A stretch of 64,000 bases of DNA from Bryobacterales bacterium (GCA_020852755.1 JADZAF010000129.1:1-64000); one strand, 5' to 3'; numbered from the stretch's first letter, positions 51,762 through 63,617 are shown. Translations and numbers: made by a program. The notes: a model not told the origin generated them from the letters alone.

Positions 51762-52741
51762 CGCCGGCCCTCCCGAACGAACCACAAGCGGTTGACGTGG
51801 CTGCCGTCCAGTCCGTCCCGGGTCCACGCCGCCCCGGCGTCCTCGCTCCGGTACACCGCCTTCTCGTGAACCGCCGCGAACATCCTCCCGGGCCTTTCGG
51901 GATCGAACACAACGCTGGTGACCTCGGCGCCCGGAAGTCCCGCGTTCCTCGCCTCCCAGCTCTTCCCCCCGTCTCCGGATACGAGCACGCCCGGCCCGCA
52001 CCCGGCCAGCGCGACCCGGTCCGGCCGCACCGGATCGAAGGCGATGTCATACAGGTTGCTGCCCGCTCCCACGCTCCCCACGTTCTCGAAGCTGGCGCCG
52101 CAATCGCGCGAGGCGAACAGCCCGCCCTGCTGCGTCGCGGCCAGCCAGAAGCACGGCTCGTGCGGCGACTGCTCGATGCGCATGATCTGGAACCCCGCGG
52201 CGCCCGCCAGCCGCCAGGAGCCGCCCCGGTCCTCGCTCCGGAAGATGCCCTCTTCCCCGCCGGCCAGGATCACCGACGGGTTGCGGGCATCACCGCGCAC
52301 CGCCTCCGTGTACTTCCGCCGCAGGCCGGCGCTCAGTTCCCGCCAGGTCTTCCCGCCGTTCCGGGTCACGCGGATGCCGGCGGTGTGGGCAATGTAGATG
52401 GTATTCCGGGCGCCTGGATCCATCCACAGATCGCGCAGCTCGGTGATGTCGCTGCCCGTCAGGATGGTCCATTTCTCCCCGTGCGCCGCCGCGCGGATGA
52501 GGCCGTTGCCCCCCGCCAGGTACAAGGTCGAGGGATCGAACGGGTCGGCCGCCGCTCCGAACAGGAACGGGTGGTTGAAACCCGTGTGCCGCCAGGCGCC
52601 CGGCCCCGTCCTGCGAAACAATCCGCTGGGCTTCAGCTTCGCGCCCACCACGTAGTCCTGCGTCATGGCGGCGCATGCGTGCAACACGGATTGGGCCTCC
52701 AGCGGCCAGACACCGAGAGCCAGCAACAGAAACAGACGCAT
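51758..52741 (-). CDS. Secreted BNR/Asp-box beta-propeller protein
   Basis: 327 residues. Signal peptide MRLFLLLALGVWPLEAQ, then at least five Asp-box turns of the form SxDxGxxW: TRNGGKTW, SEDRGGSW, SRDCGASF, SGDGGKSW and SEDAGAAW, each followed by a strand with DPxxPxxxxA. This is the WD-like propeller of the sialidase/photosynthesis-stability (Ycf48-like) group, here without visible sialidase catalytic residues. It probably binds a ligand or protein at the surface. It follows the Oar-like receptor by 50 bases and overlaps the 580-residue exoprotein at its end. Confidence 0.82.
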   Translation of the reverse strand: MRLFLLLALGVWPLEAQSVLHACAAMTQDYVVGAKLKPSGLFRRTGPGAWRHTGFNHPFLFGAAADPFDPSTLYLAGGNGLIRAAAHGEKWTILTGSDITELRDLWMDPGARNTIYIAHTAGIRVTRNGGKTWRELSAGLRRKYTEAVRGDARNPSVILAGGEEGIFRSEDRGGSWRLAGAAGFQIMRIEQSPHEPCFWLAATQQGGLFASRDCGASFENVGSVGAGSNLYDIAFDPVRPDRVALAGCGPGVLVSGDGGKSWEARNAGLPGAEVTSVVFDPERPGRMFAAVHEKAVYRSEDAGAAWTRDGLDGSHVNRLWFVREGRR

Positions 52742-52791
52742 AGGCTTGAGAATCGAGGGGGGCCGGAGCCCGGCCCCCGTGCCGAACAGAG

Positions 52792-55700
52792 CTAGAACTG
52801 CAGCATCAGGCCCATGGTGATGATGCGCGGGCCCTGCTGCGCGCCGGTAGGCCGTCCGAAATTGGCATTGCCGACCGTGCCGTTCACGCCTCCGAAGTTC
52901 GTGCGGTTGAACAGGTTGAACACATCCGCCCGGTACTGCAGTCCGACCGACTCCCAGATCTCGAACGTCTTCTGCACGGAGACGTTCTCGATGAAAATCG
53001 GCGGCTGGCGGAAGTCGCCGTAGTACAGCGCGGCGTTCCCCAGCGCGTACTGCCCGGGGATGGCAAACGGCGAGTTGGCCCCGTAGTTGAACCAGCGGGT
53101 GTTGGGATCGTTCGGATCCAGCGCCCCCCGGTCAATCCCCGTCCGGATCGCCTGCCCGGTCACGGCGGCCTTCTTGAACCGGCTGAAGATCACCCCGCTG
53201 CCCAGCGTGTTGGGCGCGGAAACCTGAATCAGCGCTCCGTTGTAATAGCGCTGCGCGGCGGCGACTGTCCATCCGCCTACCAGAAGGTTCTTGAAGCGTC
53301 CCGCGGAACTCATGAACTTCTTCCCCCGCCCGAAAGGCAGGTTGAAGCTGTTCAGGATGTTGAGCACGTGAGTCTGATCGAACGGCAGATAGGACTTCAT
53401 CTCGGCCAGGTTGTACGCGTCCTGCGCGTAGACCTGGGACTGCGAGAAGATCTGCCGGTAGTGACCGACGGCCAGGGACTTGGAGAAGGTGTAGGCGCCC
53501 ATCAACTGCCAGTTCCCGAAGCGCCGCTCCACCTTGGTCTGCAGCGCATCGTACCAGGTCTGGCCTACACCCGCGTTCAAATCCACCACCGAATTGAACT
53601 GGGGATAGGGCCGCAGCGCCTGAGCCAGCGTTCCCGTGTTCGGAAAGCTTTCATAGGGTTTGCTGTAGCCCTGGGCGACTACCTGAGGATCGGTGATCGG
53701 CCGCTGAAGCAGCGGGCCGAGAGACAGGTAGCTCACCGGCAACTGGTCCAACTCGACGGACGAATTCAACCGCTTGCCGCGGTTGCCGACGTACGCGGCT
53801 TCGAACAGGATAGCCTTGTACTCGTGCTGCAGGGTGACGCTCCAGTTGTAGACCCGGGGCGCCATGCCGAAATTCGGCCCCATGCGGGTAACGGTCTTGC
53901 CGTTGCCGTAGCTCGCGTCGAGGAACGGCGGGGCCCGGTAGCCGGGCGGCGGCTGGATGCCTCCGTCCATCTGGAACACCGGGTTCAGCCCGTCGGAGAT
54001 GAAGTCCATGGTGGCGTTGAAGCCTTCCGTGCAGCCGCAGCCCCCGTTGCCCAGCGCCTGGTAGAAGATACCGAACCCGCAGCGCAGCACCGTGCTCGGT
54101 CCCAGGCGGAAGGCCGCCCCGATGCGGGGTCCGAAGTCCATCCAGTCGGTCGGGTACAGGCGCTTGCTGCCTTCCCGCCCGCCTCCGGAACCGGCGTAGA
54201 TCATGGCGCCGGGCAGCCCGCCGGCTTTGGGATTGGGCTTGTTCAGATCCACCGACGAGTAATTGCCCGTGACCATGTGCCAGCCGATCGGCACTTCATA
54301 CCGCAGGCCCAGCTCCAGGGTCACCCGCGGCGTCAGCTTCCAGTTGTCCTGCAGGAAGAAGGCGTGATAGCCGTAGCGGATCTGCGGATCCAGCACCGGC
54401 AGCCCCGTGGCGCTGGCCGAGTTCGGAGCGCCCAGCAGCAGGCTGGCGAAAGCGTTCCCGGTCTGGGCCAGGCGCGCGGGATCGGCAGTCTGCGTGCGCG
54501 CAAAAACGTAAAGCCCGTTGGTGCCCGCCAGATCGTGCGCGGGCGTGCGCATGCGGCGGATGTCCCAGCCTGCCTTGATGTCGTGCTTGCCGCGGGTGTG
54601 GCTCAGGATCTGGCTGAACTGGGTGGTCCAGTTGTACTGGTAGCCGTTGGCCACCTTGCCGTCCTGCACGCCCCAGTTGGTGTATCCGTCCGCGCCCGTG
54701 AACTGAATGCGCGGAAATGCGTCCGAGTCCCCGCTGAGCGGCAGCCCGATCTTCGACCCGTAGCCTTTCTGCAGCGGGTTGTCCCACAGAGCCTGGTAGC
54801 GGGAGAACCCGAATGAGGAGTGCAGCAGCGTGGTCGGGCTGATGATGAGGTCGTGGTTCACCCGGTAGTTGTCCGGCTTGTTAATGCTGGTCAGACCCTG
54901 TCCGAGCGGCCCGTTGAACTGCGTCACGTTGGTGTCGCGCTGGTCCTGCCGCGTCATGAAGTACGACACCCGGTTGTTGGCGCTGAAGGAGTGATCGAAT
55001 TTCACACTCCAGATGTAGTCGTCCCGCTGCGACGTATTCACGAAGCTGTAGTTGCCGCTGATGCCCGCGCCGGTCGGGTCCGGGATCAGGGGCAGGATCG
55101 CGCCGGCCACCTTGCTCCAGCGCGCCTGCGGGATGAGGTTGCCGGCGAACGGCGTGCGCGTGGTCACCCCGCCGCTGGTGGCGGTGGTCGCCGGATCGTA
55201 GATCGGGACCGCCAGCTCGCTGAAGTTGCCCTGCTTCATCTGCGCGGTGGGCACCGTGGCGGCCGCCGGGAAGCCGAGCGTCGCCGGACGCACGTCTTTG
55301 GAGAAAGTGAAGTAGAAGAAGGTTTTGTTGCGGCCGTCGTACACCTTGGGGATGAGCACCGGTCCGCCGATGGTGCCGCCCTCCTCGTTGTACCGCTCCT
55401 TGGGACGGAACCCGGGAGGGTTCGCGCGGTTCTGGTTCACGCTCCAGGCAGCGGCGTTGAAGATGTCCCGCCGGATGTTCAAAAACGCCGAGCCGTGCAG
55501 GCTGTTGGTTCCCGAGCGGCTCACGAACAGCTCCACGCCGCCTCCGAACCGTCCGTACTCCGCCGAGTAGCTTCCCGTCACCAGGGTGAATTCCTGAAAC
55601 ATCACCGCCGCCGGAAAATTGAACGAAACGCCGCCCGATTCCGGGTTGGTCAGGCTGGCCCCGTCGATCAGGATCTCCTTGGCCCGCCCGCCCGATCCGG

Positions 55701-56235
55701 ATATGCTCGTCTCCGCGCCGGCGTTCACCCCCGGCATGTAGGTGACGAACGCTTCACCCCCGCGGATGCCGCCGGTGAACAGCGGCAGGCTGGTCATGAA
55801 CTGCTGCGACACGGTCTGGGCCCGCAACGGCGTTACGGTCTCCAACAGAGGCGCTTCCGCGGTGACCTGCACGCTCTCGACCACCTGGCCGACCTCCAAC
55901 GCCAGGTCGAGATTGACGCGCAATCCCACGCGGACTTCGATGTTCAGGCGTTCCAGTTTCTTGAAGCCTTCCTTTTCCACGGTGACGGCGTAAGGGCCGG
56001 CTACCAGCGAGGGAAACGAATAAAGCCCGCCGTACGTGCTTCGGGTCTCCACCGCGTTGCCCGTCGGCTGATGCACCGCCGTGACTTTGGCGTCAGGCAC
56101 CACGGCGCCGTTCGGATCCGTGATGGTGCCGCCTATGGACCCCGTACTGACCTGCCCCACAACAGGGGATGCAGTCAGTATCACTGCGATCCACAACGCA
56201 ACTGAGTTCGTGACTCTACCCATGAGCATGGACAT
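52792..56235 (-). CDS. TonB-dependent receptor, Oar-like with carboxypeptidase-regulatory-like N-terminal domain
   Basis: 1147 residues. A signal peptide (LWIAVILTASPVVGQ) is followed by a carboxypeptidase-regulatory-like (CarbopepD_reg_2) domain (SIGGTITDPNGAVVPDAKVTAV ... GPYAVTVEKEGFKKLERLNIEVRVG), a plug (VESVQVTAEAPLLETVT, GSGGRAKEILIDGASLT, AVMFQEFTLVTGSYSAEYGRFGGGVELFV) and a long beta-barrel ending in a typical aromatic terminal strand. Oar-type receptors are the large outer-membrane class of Acidobacteria and Myxobacteria, importing or binding polymers and signals. ATG 56235 follows AAGGGG; ATGs 9 or 12 bases later are possible. First of three co-directional secreted genes. Confidence 0.92.
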   Translation of the reverse strand: MSMLMGRVTNSVALWIAVILTASPVVGQVSTGSIGGTITDPNGAVVPDAKVTAVHQPTGNAVETRSTYGGLYSFPSLVAGPYAVTVEKEGFKKLERLNIEVRVGLRVNLDLALEVGQVVESVQVTAEAPLLETVTPLRAQTVSQQFMTSLPLFTGGIRGGEAFVTYMPGVNAGAETSISGSGGRAKEILIDGASLTNPESGGVSFNFPAAVMFQEFTLVTGSYSAEYGRFGGGVELFVSRSGTNSLHGSAFLNIRRDIFNAAAWSVNQNRANPPGFRPKERYNEEGGTIGGPVLIPKVYDGRNKTFFYFTFSKDVRPATLGFPAAATVPTAQMKQGNFSELAVPIYDPATTATSGGVTTRTPFAGNLIPQARWSKVAGAILPLIPDPTGAGISGNYSFVNTSQRDDYIWSVKFDHSFSANNRVSYFMTRQDQRDTNVTQFNGPLGQGLTSINKPDNYRVNHDLIISPTTLLHSSFGFSRYQALWDNPLQKGYGSKIGLPLSGDSDAFPRIQFTGADGYTNWGVQDGKVANGYQYNWTTQFSQILSHTRGKHDIKAGWDIRRMRTPAHDLAGTNGLYVFARTQTADPARLAQTGNAFASLLLGAPNSASATGLPVLDPQIRYGYHAFFLQDNWKLTPRVTLELGLRYEVPIGWHMVTGNYSSVDLNKPNPKAGGLPGAMIYAGSGGGREGSKRLYPTDWMDFGPRIGAAFRLGPSTVLRCGFGIFYQALGNGGCGCTEGFNATMDFISDGLNPVFQMDGGIQPPPGYRAPPFLDASYGNGKTVTRMGPNFGMAPRVYNWSVTLQHEYKAILFEAAYVGNRGKRLNSSVELDQLPVSYLSLGPLLQRPITDPQVVAQGYSKPYESFPNTGTLAQALRPYPQFNSVVDLNAGVGQTWYDALQTKVERRFGNWQLMGAYTFSKSLAVGHYRQIFSQSQVYAQDAYNLAEMKSYLPFDQTHVLNILNSFNLPFGRGKKFMSSAGRFKNLLVGGWTVAAAQRYYNGALIQVSAPNTLGSGVIFSRFKKAAVTGQAIRTGIDRGALDPNDPNTRWFNYGANSPFAIPGQYALGNAALYYGDFRQPPIFIENVSVQKTFEIWESVGLQYRADVFNLFNRTNFGGVNGTVGNANFGRPTGAQQGPRIITMGLMLQF

Positions 56236-56306
56236 TCCCCTTGTTTTCTCTTTGTCAAACGCACACCGGCCGCTGTCCCCCTGGGGACTTTGCGGCCAAC
56301 CCGAGG

Positions 56307-56335
56307 ATTATACCCCCTCTTGCGCGTGGTGTGTA
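56307..56335 (-). promoter_or_regulatory. Promoter of the Oar-like receptor operon
   Basis: On the minus strand TACACA (56335-56330) as -35, a 17-base spacer and a perfect TATAAT (56312-56307), 71 bases before ATG 56235. A second TTGACA-like hexamer (about 56250) has no -10 partner. Confidence 0.65.
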
Positions 56336-56461
56336 GAGTCTCTTTGTGGGTTTCCGGGAGGTCTCAGTGCCAGTACGACTCACCCGCCTACACGGGCTTC
56401 ACGCAGCCCGCCGGGACCGGGCATGCCGCGACGGAATCCCGGCCCCTGGCTGTAGAACCGG

Positions 56462-58228
56462 TCAGTCCGGCCGCGGCGAAACGGGATTTCCCTCGATCTC
56501 CTCTTTCAGCCGCAACAGTTCGTCCCGGGCCCGGGAGAGGTCCCTGCGCCGCTCGGCCAGGTTCTGCTGCTCGGCGCGCACGAACCGGCTGTAGGGCGCG
56601 ATCCCGTCGTTCAATCGCGCCACGCTCCGGTCCAGCTCGGACTCAAAATGGTGAGTCAGCGCCGACATCAGATGCTCGCGCAGCCGCGCGATCTTGTCCC
56701 GCAGCTCTTTCTTCGTCGCGCGGCGTTTCTGCGGAATCACGAACAGGCCCAGGGTCGCCAGCAGGCCGGCGGCCGCCAGGCCGGTGAAATCGGCGGCGGT
56801 GGTACTGGCCGCGATCGACACCACCGTCCCCAGCCCGACGGCGCCCACTTCCAGCAGCGCGGTGTTGGCCACGGCCTTTTGCACCGATTCCGCCATGCGC
56901 GCGGCTTCGGCATGCCGGTCGTAGGTCTCCAGGGTCTGCTGCGCCGCCCGTCCCACGCTCTCGGCCAGGCGCTGCCGGTCGTACGCGAAGGCGCCCACCA
57001 TTTCCCCCACGGCTTCCCGGGAGTGATCGCTGCGGCGCCGGTTGATGCGCTCGGTCACGAACCGCCACTGCTGTAAATCGCTCGAAACCAGCCAGTCGAT
57101 CAGCTCTTCCACGCGTCTTTCGATCTGCGCCGGCGCGTCGCCGACCACCTGTTTGACGAACTCCGCCTTCAGTTTTTCCTTGCGCAGCAGGTCGCCCAGC
57201 CGCGGCAGCCGCACCACTTCTTCTATGAACGCGTGCCCGCGCGCCTCCAGTTCGTGGAGGATGTTGGCCGTGTCGCTCAGGCGCAGCCGGAAATCCCGGT
57301 TCATGTCCTGCCGGTACACGCCCGACTGTCCTTCGATCTGGTCCACCGTCTCCACGTCCCTTTCGAGCAGCCCCGCCTTCTCCTCCAGCGAATTCCTCTG
57401 CCGGTCCACCACGCCCAGCCCGACTCCCAGCGGGCTGAGGAGTTTCAGCCGGACCCGCTCCTCCTCGTCGAGCGTCCCGAACACGTACCGCTCCAGAGAC
57501 TCGAATCCGCTGCTCTCGAGCGCGGCCGCGCCGCCCTTCTGCTTGGCGCGGAACGCCTGCCGGCTGGAGACCGCGAACACTTCCGGGACCGTCCCCAGCA
57601 GGGCGCGGGCGTTGTCCCGGACGTAGGCGTCCACCCGGGCCAGTTCCTCCGGCGTCTCCAGGATGTCGATCTTGTTCACCACCATCACGATCTTCTTGCC
57701 CCAGTCGCGAATCCCGGCCAGAAAGGCGCGCTCGCTCTCGGTGAACGGACGGTCGGCGGAGGTGACGAACAGGACCAGGTCGGCCCGGGGAATGAACTGC
57801 CGCGTGATGGCTTCGTGACGCCGTTCGATGGCGTTGGTGCCCGGCGTGTCGACGATGTGAATGTCTTCGAGCAGAGCGGCGGGAGCCCACACGGACAGGG
57901 TGCCGTCGTCCACCGGCGCCTGTCCGGCTGTTTCCCCGTACTTGAGGACCTGGATGCGGGAGGTGGTGGGAACCACGCCTTCCTCCAGCACCGGCGAGCC
58001 CAGCAGGGCGTTGACGAAAGCGCTTTTCCCGGAGTTGAACTCGCCCACCACCACCAGCAGGAACATCTCGTCCAGCTGGCGCAGCATGCTCTCCACGGTT
58101 TCCCGGTCTTCACCGCTCGCCCGGAGCTTCTCCAGCAGACTCAGAAGCGCCTGGAGCTGTCCGCGCGCCGCTTCCCTCCAGCGCGCCTCCCGGCCGCCGA
58201 GGACGTGTTCCTTGCTCATCGCGCCCAT
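56462..58228 (-). CDS. Dynamin-family (bacterial dynamin-like) GTPase
   Basis: 588 residues. G1 GEFNSGKSAFVNALLG (about residue 60), G2 Thr in VVPTTSRIQ, G3 VDTPGTN and G4 VNKIDILET mark a GTPase with the dynamin-like Thr and long helical tail. The stalk has many charged helices, then a hydrophobic pair at about 470-510 (LLEVGAVGLGTVVSIAAS, FTGLAAAGLLATLGLFVIP) that is the membrane paddle, and a final coiled coil (AEQQNLAERRRDLSRARDELL). Members remodel or tether membranes. ATG 58228 lies one base after the DUF4230 stop; ATG 58219 is an alternative start. Confidence 0.9.
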   Translation of the reverse strand: MGAMSKEHVLGGREARWREAARGQLQALLSLLEKLRASGEDRETVESMLRQLDEMFLLVVVGEFNSGKSAFVNALLGSPVLEEGVVPTTSRIQVLKYGETAGQAPVDDGTLSVWAPAALLEDIHIVDTPGTNAIERRHEAITRQFIPRADLVLFVTSADRPFTESERAFLAGIRDWGKKIVMVVNKIDILETPEELARVDAYVRDNARALLGTVPEVFAVSSRQAFRAKQKGGAAALESSGFESLERYVFGTLDEEERVRLKLLSPLGVGLGVVDRQRNSLEEKAGLLERDVETVDQIEGQSGVYRQDMNRDFRLRLSDTANILHELEARGHAFIEEVVRLPRLGDLLRKEKLKAEFVKQVVGDAPAQIERRVEELIDWLVSSDLQQWRFVTERINRRRSDHSREAVGEMVGAFAYDRQRLAESVGRAAQQTLETYDRHAEAARMAESVQKAVANTALLEVGAVGLGTVVSIAASTTAADFTGLAAAGLLATLGLFVIPQKRRATKKELRDKIARLREHLMSALTHHFESELDRSVARLNDGIAPYSRFVRAEQQNLAERRRDLSRARDELLRLKEEIEGNPVSPRPD

Positions 58229-58229
58229 G

Positions 58230-58838
58230 CTACGGCATCCGCGGAACAAATGTCACGGAAGCCGCGCCGAGGCCGGTCAGCAGGCTCCGGATGCCGGTTT
58301 CCGCATTGCGCCCGGCCTCGCGCAGGATTCCCATCTCCAGGGCCGCCTGTTCGATCTCCTCCCGGGCCTGCAGGCGGGCCCGGCGTTCCAGGTCCGGGTT
58401 GTAAGGCACCCAGGGAGTCCACCAGGTGATCCGGCGGTCCCAGACCTTGGTCTGCTTGTCGTCGATCACCACGTGCAGAACCTTCGGCGGCGGCAGCGAG
58501 ATCGCCAGGTGCCCTCCCGCCCGGGAACTCACGCTCCGCTCCGTCAATTTGTCGAGGTCCACCCCGGCCAGCACCTCGGCATGCACGAAGAGCAGGATCT
58601 TCTCCGAGCCGAATGGGATCTTTTTCTCCTCTAAACCGATCGCCTTCTGCAGGAGGTACCTCACCGAAACCAGGGTGCTGAGCTGCTGAATCTCTTTCAC
58701 CACGCCGGGCGGATCCAGCGTGCGGCGCGCGGCGTCCCCGGGGAGCGTCATCTTCCGGAAGCCCAGGAAAACGGCGCCCGCCAGCAGCACGCCGGCCAGC
58801 AATCCCGCAATCAGCCACTTCAGGCGCGTGGTGGGCAC
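58230..58838 (-). CDS. DUF4230 membrane-anchored protein
   Basis: 202 residues. An N-terminal anchor (LKWLIAGLLAGVLLAGAVFLGF) is followed by a DUF4230 domain: VVKEIQQLSTLVSVRYLLQKAI, then ILLFVHAEVLAGVDLDKL, LAISLPPPKVLHVVIDDKQT and RRARLQAREEIEQAALEMGIL. DUF4230 has no known function. GTG 58838 is the only suitable start. It is immediately upstream of the dynamin-like GTPase (one base between) and surely co-transcribed, pointing to a joint membrane function. Confidence 0.85.
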   Translation of the reverse strand: MPTTRLKWLIAGLLAGVLLAGAVFLGFRKMTLPGDAARRTLDPPGVVKEIQQLSTLVSVRYLLQKAIGLEEKKIPFGSEKILLFVHAEVLAGVDLDKLTERSVSSRAGGHLAISLPPPKVLHVVIDDKQTKVWDRRITWWTPWVPYNPDLERRARLQAREEIEQAALEMGILREAGRNAETGIRSLLTGLGAASVTFVPRMP

Positions 58839-59005
58839 GTCTTCATTCCCTCACCCACGATGGTAGCCGATTGCGGACCGGGGGAAGGCTGCGAATCCGC
58901 AGGCCGACCGCAAACCGGCCTGGCAGTTTGACGCAGGTTCCGAACGTGCCGTGCCCGCGCTGCCGCGGGCATTCCGGTTGCGGCTCCGCCGCGGTGTGGC
59001 GGGAT

Positions 59006-61430
<2,425 letters not shown>

Positions 61431-61494
61431 AAGCGATCATAGCATACGTCAAAAGTCATGTGTGTTATACTCAAGAGCAAACCTGGGAGGCTCC

Positions 61495-62502
61495 ATGAGA
61501 TCCCATGCCACCGCCGTCCTGGTCCTCCTCATAGCGCTTTTGACCGCCTTTGCGATGACGGGATCGGGCGCCGACGACCCGGCCATCAAGGACGACACCA
61601 AGGTCAGCATCACTCCCCGGCCCAAGCCCCCGGCTCCCGGCGAGCCCGGGAATCTGCGCAGCAACATCCGGGTGGACAGCACCCTGGTGCTGATCAATGT
61701 GACCGTCACCGATCCGCTCAACCGTTTCGTGACGGGCCTCGAACGGGACAATTTCCGTCTGTTCGAAGACAAGGCCGAGCAGAAGCTGACCCATTTCGCC
61801 AGCGAGGACGCCGCGCTTTCCATCGGCGTCGTCTTCGATTCCAGCGGCAGCATGGGATCGAAGCTCAGCAAGTCGCGGGAAGCGGTCGCACAGTTCATGA
61901 AGACCGCCAATCCGGAAGACGAGTTTTTCCTGGTGCAGTTCGGCGACCGGCCCGACCTGGTCAGCGGGTTCACCCACAGCCTGGAGGAGATCCAGAACCG
62001 GCTCACCTTCACCCAGTCGCGAGGCCGCACCGCCCTGCTGGACGGCATCTACCTGGCCCTGCACCAGATGAAGAAGGGCAGGAATCCCCGCAAGGCCCTT
62101 CTGGTCATCTCCGACGGAGGCGACAACAACAGCCGCTATACCGAGAGCGAAATCAAGAACCTGGTACGCGAAGCCGACGTCCAAATCTATGCGATCGGTA
62201 TTTTTGAACCGATTTCCTCCCGCGGCCGAACGGCGGAGGAACTGGGAGGCCCCAGCCTCCTCAGTGAGATCGCCGAACAGACCGGCGGGCGGCACTTTCC
62301 GGTGGAAAATTTGAACGAACTACCCGATGTCGCGGCCAAGATCGGCATTGAGCTTCGCAACCAATACATTCTGGGCTATACGCCGAGCAATCAGGAGCGG
62401 GACGGCAAGTATCGCCGGGTCCAGGTGAGGCTGGTGCAGCCGCGCGGGTTGCCACCTTTAAAAGCATTCTGGAGACTCGGCTATTATGCACCCAGTCAAT
62501 AA
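61495..62502 (+). CDS. VWFA-related secreted protein, acidobacterial type (first of tandem pair)
   Basis: 335 residues. Signal peptide (AVLVLLIALLTAFAMTGSGA), then the leader strand SNIRVDSTLVLINVTVTDP, NRFVTGLERDNFRLFED, a VWA domain with the metal-ion site VVFDSSGSMGSKL (DxSxS) and VISDGGDNNSRY, and the closing IELRNQYILGYTPSNQERDGKYRRVQVR. This is the acidobacterial VWFA-related domain; such proteins may act as extracellular adhesion or complex-assembly modules. GGGAGG precedes ATG 61495, and TATACT (61466) is a -10 candidate. Overlaps the second copy by 17 bases. Confidence 0.9.
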   Translation: MRSHATAVLVLLIALLTAFAMTGSGADDPAIKDDTKVSITPRPKPPAPGEPGNLRSNIRVDSTLVLINVTVTDPLNRFVTGLERDNFRLFEDKAEQKLTHFASEDAALSIGVVFDSSGSMGSKLSKSREAVAQFMKTANPEDEFFLVQFGDRPDLVSGFTHSLEEIQNRLTFTQSRGRTALLDGIYLALHQMKKGRNPRKALLVISDGGDNNSRYTESEIKNLVREADVQIYAIGIFEPISSRGRTAEELGGPSLLSEIAEQTGGRHFPVENLNELPDVAAKIGIELRNQYILGYTPSNQERDGKYRRVQVRLVQPRGLPPLKAFWRLGYYAPSQ

Positions 62503-63445
62503 CCGCCGGCGGGCCCTGGCCGCCCTGGCGGCGCTTTCCGCACTGATAGTCCCGCCGTTGCGGGCCCAAAGTCCCGACCAGGAGGCGGTTTTCCGCACCG
62601 AAACCCGCCTGGTGGTGCTGCACGCCACCGTCATGGACAAGAACGGCCACCTGGTCACCAACCTGGCCCGCAACGCCTTCCGCGTCTTCGAAAACGGCGT
62701 CGAGCAGACCCTCAAGGTCTTCCGCCGCGAAGACGTTCCGGTGTCCCTGGGCCTGATCGTCGACAACAGCGGCAGCATGCGCGACAAGCGGCAGAAAGTG
62801 GAGAGCGCCGCCCTGGCCCTGGTCAAGGACTCCAACCCCGAGGACGAGGTTTTCATCGTCAACTTCAACGACGAGGCCTTCCTCGACAAGGACTTCACCA
62901 GCGATATCAAGGCCATGGAGGAGGGGCTCACCCGTATCGATTCGCGCGGCGGCACCGCCATGCGGGACGCCCTGCGCATGTCGCTCGATCATCTGAAAGA
63001 GAAGGCCAAGAAGGATAAGAAGGTGCTCGTGGTGGTCACCGACGGCAACGACAACGCCAGTTCGATCACCCTGGAGCATTTGGTGAAGGCCGCCCAGCAG
63101 AGCGAGGTTCTGGTCTACGCCGTGGGACTGCTGAACGAAGAGGAACGCCGCGAGGCCAAGCGCGCCAAGCGCGCTCTGGACGCCCTCACCGAGGCCACCG
63201 GCGGCCAGGCCTACTACCCCAAAGAGGTCGCCGAGGTGGACAAGATCGCCCACCAGGTGGCCCACGATATCCGAAACCAGTACATCCTGGCCTACACGCC
63301 CACCAACCTGGCTTTGGACGGCAGTTTCCGCGAGGTGAAAGTCACCGTGAACGGCCCCAACCGCCCCACGGTCCGCACCCGCTCCGGCTACTACGCCACC
63401 ACCGAAGGCGCCCGCGCCGCCTCCCGCGGCCCCGCCCCGCTGTAG
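62486..63445 (+). CDS. VWFA-related secreted protein, acidobacterial type (second of tandem pair)
   Basis: 319 residues. N-terminus RRRALAALAALSALIVPPLRAQ is a signal peptide, possibly Tat-like. The order of motifs repeats the first copy: VFRTETRLVVLHATVMDKNG, FRVFENGVEQTLKVFRRED, VDNSGSMRDKR (DxSxS metal site), VVVTDGNDNAS and VAHDIRNQYILAYTPTN. It overlaps the first gene by 17 bases and is clearly a diverged duplicate. The C-terminal tail is rich in Ala and Arg. ATG 62486 is the only sensible start. Confidence 0.9.
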   Translation: MHPVNNRRRALAALAALSALIVPPLRAQSPDQEAVFRTETRLVVLHATVMDKNGHLVTNLARNAFRVFENGVEQTLKVFRREDVPVSLGLIVDNSGSMRDKRQKVESAALALVKDSNPEDEVFIVNFNDEAFLDKDFTSDIKAMEEGLTRIDSRGGTAMRDALRMSLDHLKEKAKKDKKVLVVVTDGNDNASSITLEHLVKAAQQSEVLVYAVGLLNEEERREAKRAKRALDALTEATGGQAYYPKEVAEVDKIAHQVAHDIRNQYILAYTPTNLALDGSFREVKVTVNGPNRPTVRTRSGYYATTEGARAASRGPAPL

Positions 63446-63487
63446 GATGCCGTCCCTGCCGGTTCCTGGCAATTCCACCTGCGCCGT

Positions 63488-63575
63488 TGTGGGGCGGCCT
63501 TTCAGGCTGCCGGCCTGCTTTCAGCGGGTCCAGCCGGCTGAAATCCGGCTTGCAGGCAGGATTGCCTGCCCCACA
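63488..63575. repeat. Palindromic intergenic repeat with TGTGGGGC ends
   Basis: An 88-base element bounded by TGTGGGGC (63488) and its exact reverse complement GCCCCACA (63568-63575). Inside are hairpins: AGCCGG/CCGGCT (63532 and 63545) and GCAGGC/GCCTGC (63552 and 63564), plus CAGGC/GCCTG near 63513. It resembles REP/RAYT-type or MITE elements. TGTGGGGC also occurs at 33843-33850. Confidence 0.7.
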
Positions 63576-63617
63576 TTCCTTCCCGGAGGCGCCGCCAGGC
63601 TCTAGCACACCACCCCG

